Source: Phoronis australis
Taxonomy: Eukaryota > Phoronida > Phoronidae
Assembly (NCBI GenBank): GCA_002633005.1
Contig: NMRA01000401.1
Location: forward strand, 331,827-395,826
DNA: 64,000 nucleotides
Direction of reading: 5' to 3'
The translations under genes were made by a program, and so were the position numbers. The stretch's first letter is position 1. Every line of letters starts with the position of its first letter. Below are positions 63,701 to 64,000 of the stretch, in pieces. The notes below the pieces were generated by a model, which worked only from the letters and a program-made list of their open reading frames with translations, was not told the origin of the DNA and did no database searches.

Positions 63701-63781
63701 TTACCCAGCAGAGCCACCGAACAGAAACTTGATCGATTTGGGAATCGTAGCCTTCCCGTCGGATTTACCTGTGGCAGCCAT
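54737..63781 (-). CDS. SLC25A11: Mitochondrial 2-oxoglutarate/malate carrier, 9 coding exons, 315 aa
   Basis: Exons on the minus strand: 63781-63705, 61903-61842, 61306-61132, 59891-59769, 58628-58538, 57581-57491, 56433-56334, 55751-55700 and 54913-54737 (stop TAG). They total 948 nt, all in phase, with GT-AG introns. The human carrier has 314 aa. The start MAATGKSDGK matches the family start. The product has three tandem mitochondrial-carrier repeats with signature motifs PLDLVK (35-40), PAEISLIR (133-140, the degenerate form usual in this carrier) and PVDITK (233-238). It also has LSAGLLRQATYTTTRLGIY and the C-terminal YYARLGPHTVLTF. It exchanges 2-oxoglutarate for malate across the inner mitochondrial membrane in the malate-aspartate shuttle. 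Intron 6 carries an N gap. FHAD1 converges on its 3' end. Confidence 0.96.
55572..55716 (-). repeat. 29-bp minisatellite derived from SLC25A11 exon 8 end and its donor
   Basis: Five units start with CTGAATA at 55572, 55601, 55630, 55659 and 55688, a strict 29-bp period. The last unit spans the true donor (GTGAGT, minus strand 55699-55694) and the last 17 nt of exon 8. The four others are decayed copies of the same exon end plus donor, lying in the intron. Confidence 0.93.
56586..57022 (+). repeat. Interspersed repeat family 1, copy 3
   Basis: In SLC25A11 intron 6. Begins CGTAGGACCCTAGAAA and shares CCAAATTTGGTTAACTTC, TTTATGCACTGTTCT, AAAAATCAAATTTTAC and CAGTCTTGTGGATGAGACC with the copy at 15.3 kb. 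Confidence 0.6.
57351..57442 (+). mobile_element. Partial transposon end (CAGGGGCGGATCCAGG type)
   Basis: Begins ACTCAGGGGCGGATCCAGGATTTTGAGATGGGGGG, a terminus seen on many animal nonautonomous elements of hAT type. The rest is lost in the N gap that follows. Confidence 0.5.
57443..57472. other. Assembly gap (30 N)
   Basis: Run of N flanked on both sides by ACTGCC. It ends 18 bp from exon 6 of SLC25A11 (57491). Confidence 1.
59977..60279. mobile_element. Foldback element in SLC25A11 intron 3
   Basis: About 300 bp. The left arm CTTTCCATTTTAAAAACAATTTCCACTGATTCCC...GTTGCGGATTTTTTCTGC is reverse-complementary to the right arm GCAGAAAAAAATCTGCAAC...GGGAATCAGTGGAAATT...AATAGAAAG. Arms of about 70 bp. 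Confidence 0.85.
61332..61360 (+). repeat. G-rich run
   Basis: G10-A-G4-A-G4-A-G5 in SLC25A11 intron 2, about 26 bp upstream of exon 3 in the gene's direction (C-rich there). It can act as a long polypyrimidine tract on the minus strand. Confidence 0.8.
63517..63601 (+). repeat. tRNA-like palindromic element
   Basis: GCGGGTAACC (63517-63526) pairs perfectly with GGTTACCCGC (63592-63601). Inside are a possible D-arm (GTGG/CTAC), TTTG/CAAA and GGTCG/CGACC hairpins. The total of 85 nt resembles a tRNA fold, but the B box lacks one T. It lies in SLC25A11 intron 1. Confidence 0.45.
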
Positions 63782-64000
63782 TTTTTTAATGTGTACAGGG
63801 AGTATCAAGTGTTTCTTTACCATGCAGTTTGCACGTGATCAATAAAAACGAAAGGAGGTGCACCAAGACTTATTGTTCATTGATTGTATTGCAAATTCAA
63901 ATGTTAAATTGATATAATATAGTTGTGTTCGTGTATCTAGTATGAGTATAAAGCAAAATATTCTTTTTTCGTCTTGTACTTTCCAATCGAAATGCTCCTA

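Overview
This window is nuclear DNA from an invertebrate animal. The genes have many short exons with GT-AG introns of about 0.2-3 kb, the noncoding DNA is AT-rich, and short DNA-transposon relics and microsatellites are common. Every recognisable gene is an animal orthologue: an FHA-domain coiled-coil protein (FHAD1), DJ-1 (PARK7), the mitochondrial 2-oxoglutarate/malate carrier (SLC25A11) and MOLO1/TPM-like secreted proteins. A non-vertebrate deuterostome such as a lancelet or hemichordate fits, but I cannot fix the species. All exon models below were built by hand from splice sites, frame and family similarity.

Left part (1-24 kb). Two MOLO1-like genes lie on the minus strand: a partial one (exons at 3.6 and 1.8 kb, the rest beyond the left edge) and a complete four-exon one (15.0-10.65 kb). 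A dead non-LTR retrotransposon RNase H fragment sits in the second intron of the partial gene. Between the two genes is an allelic-looking duplication joined at an N gap (7.2-9.9 kb). At 20.6-22.9 kb a frameshifted open region encodes a degenerate repeat protein. Two arrays of concatenated inverted-repeat elements lie at 18.5 and 23.6 kb.

Middle (24-33 kb). A hAT-like element (24.64-25.77 kb) overlaps a second apparent false tandem duplication (25.0/26.2 kb). It is followed by a repeat array whose units carry CTCF-like core motifs; a second array of this family lies in the last intron of the complete MOLO1-like gene. PARK7 (DJ-1) follows on the minus strand (32.6-28.9 kb, five coding exons, catalytic Cys105 present).

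Right part (33-64 kb). FHAD1 runs on the plus strand in 25 coding exons (33.3-53.9 kb, 1386 aa), head-to-head with PARK7. SLC25A11 runs on the minus strand in nine coding exons (63.8-54.7 kb, 315 aa), tail-to-tail with FHAD1 and with nearly abutting poly(A) signals. Several short tandem duplications lie exactly on splice sites, including a 29-bp array that duplicates an exon end with its splice donor, and a 21-bp array that duplicates a donor in frame. I found no intact tRNA, rRNA or CRISPR. The genes are unrelated neighbours rather than an operon or pathway.
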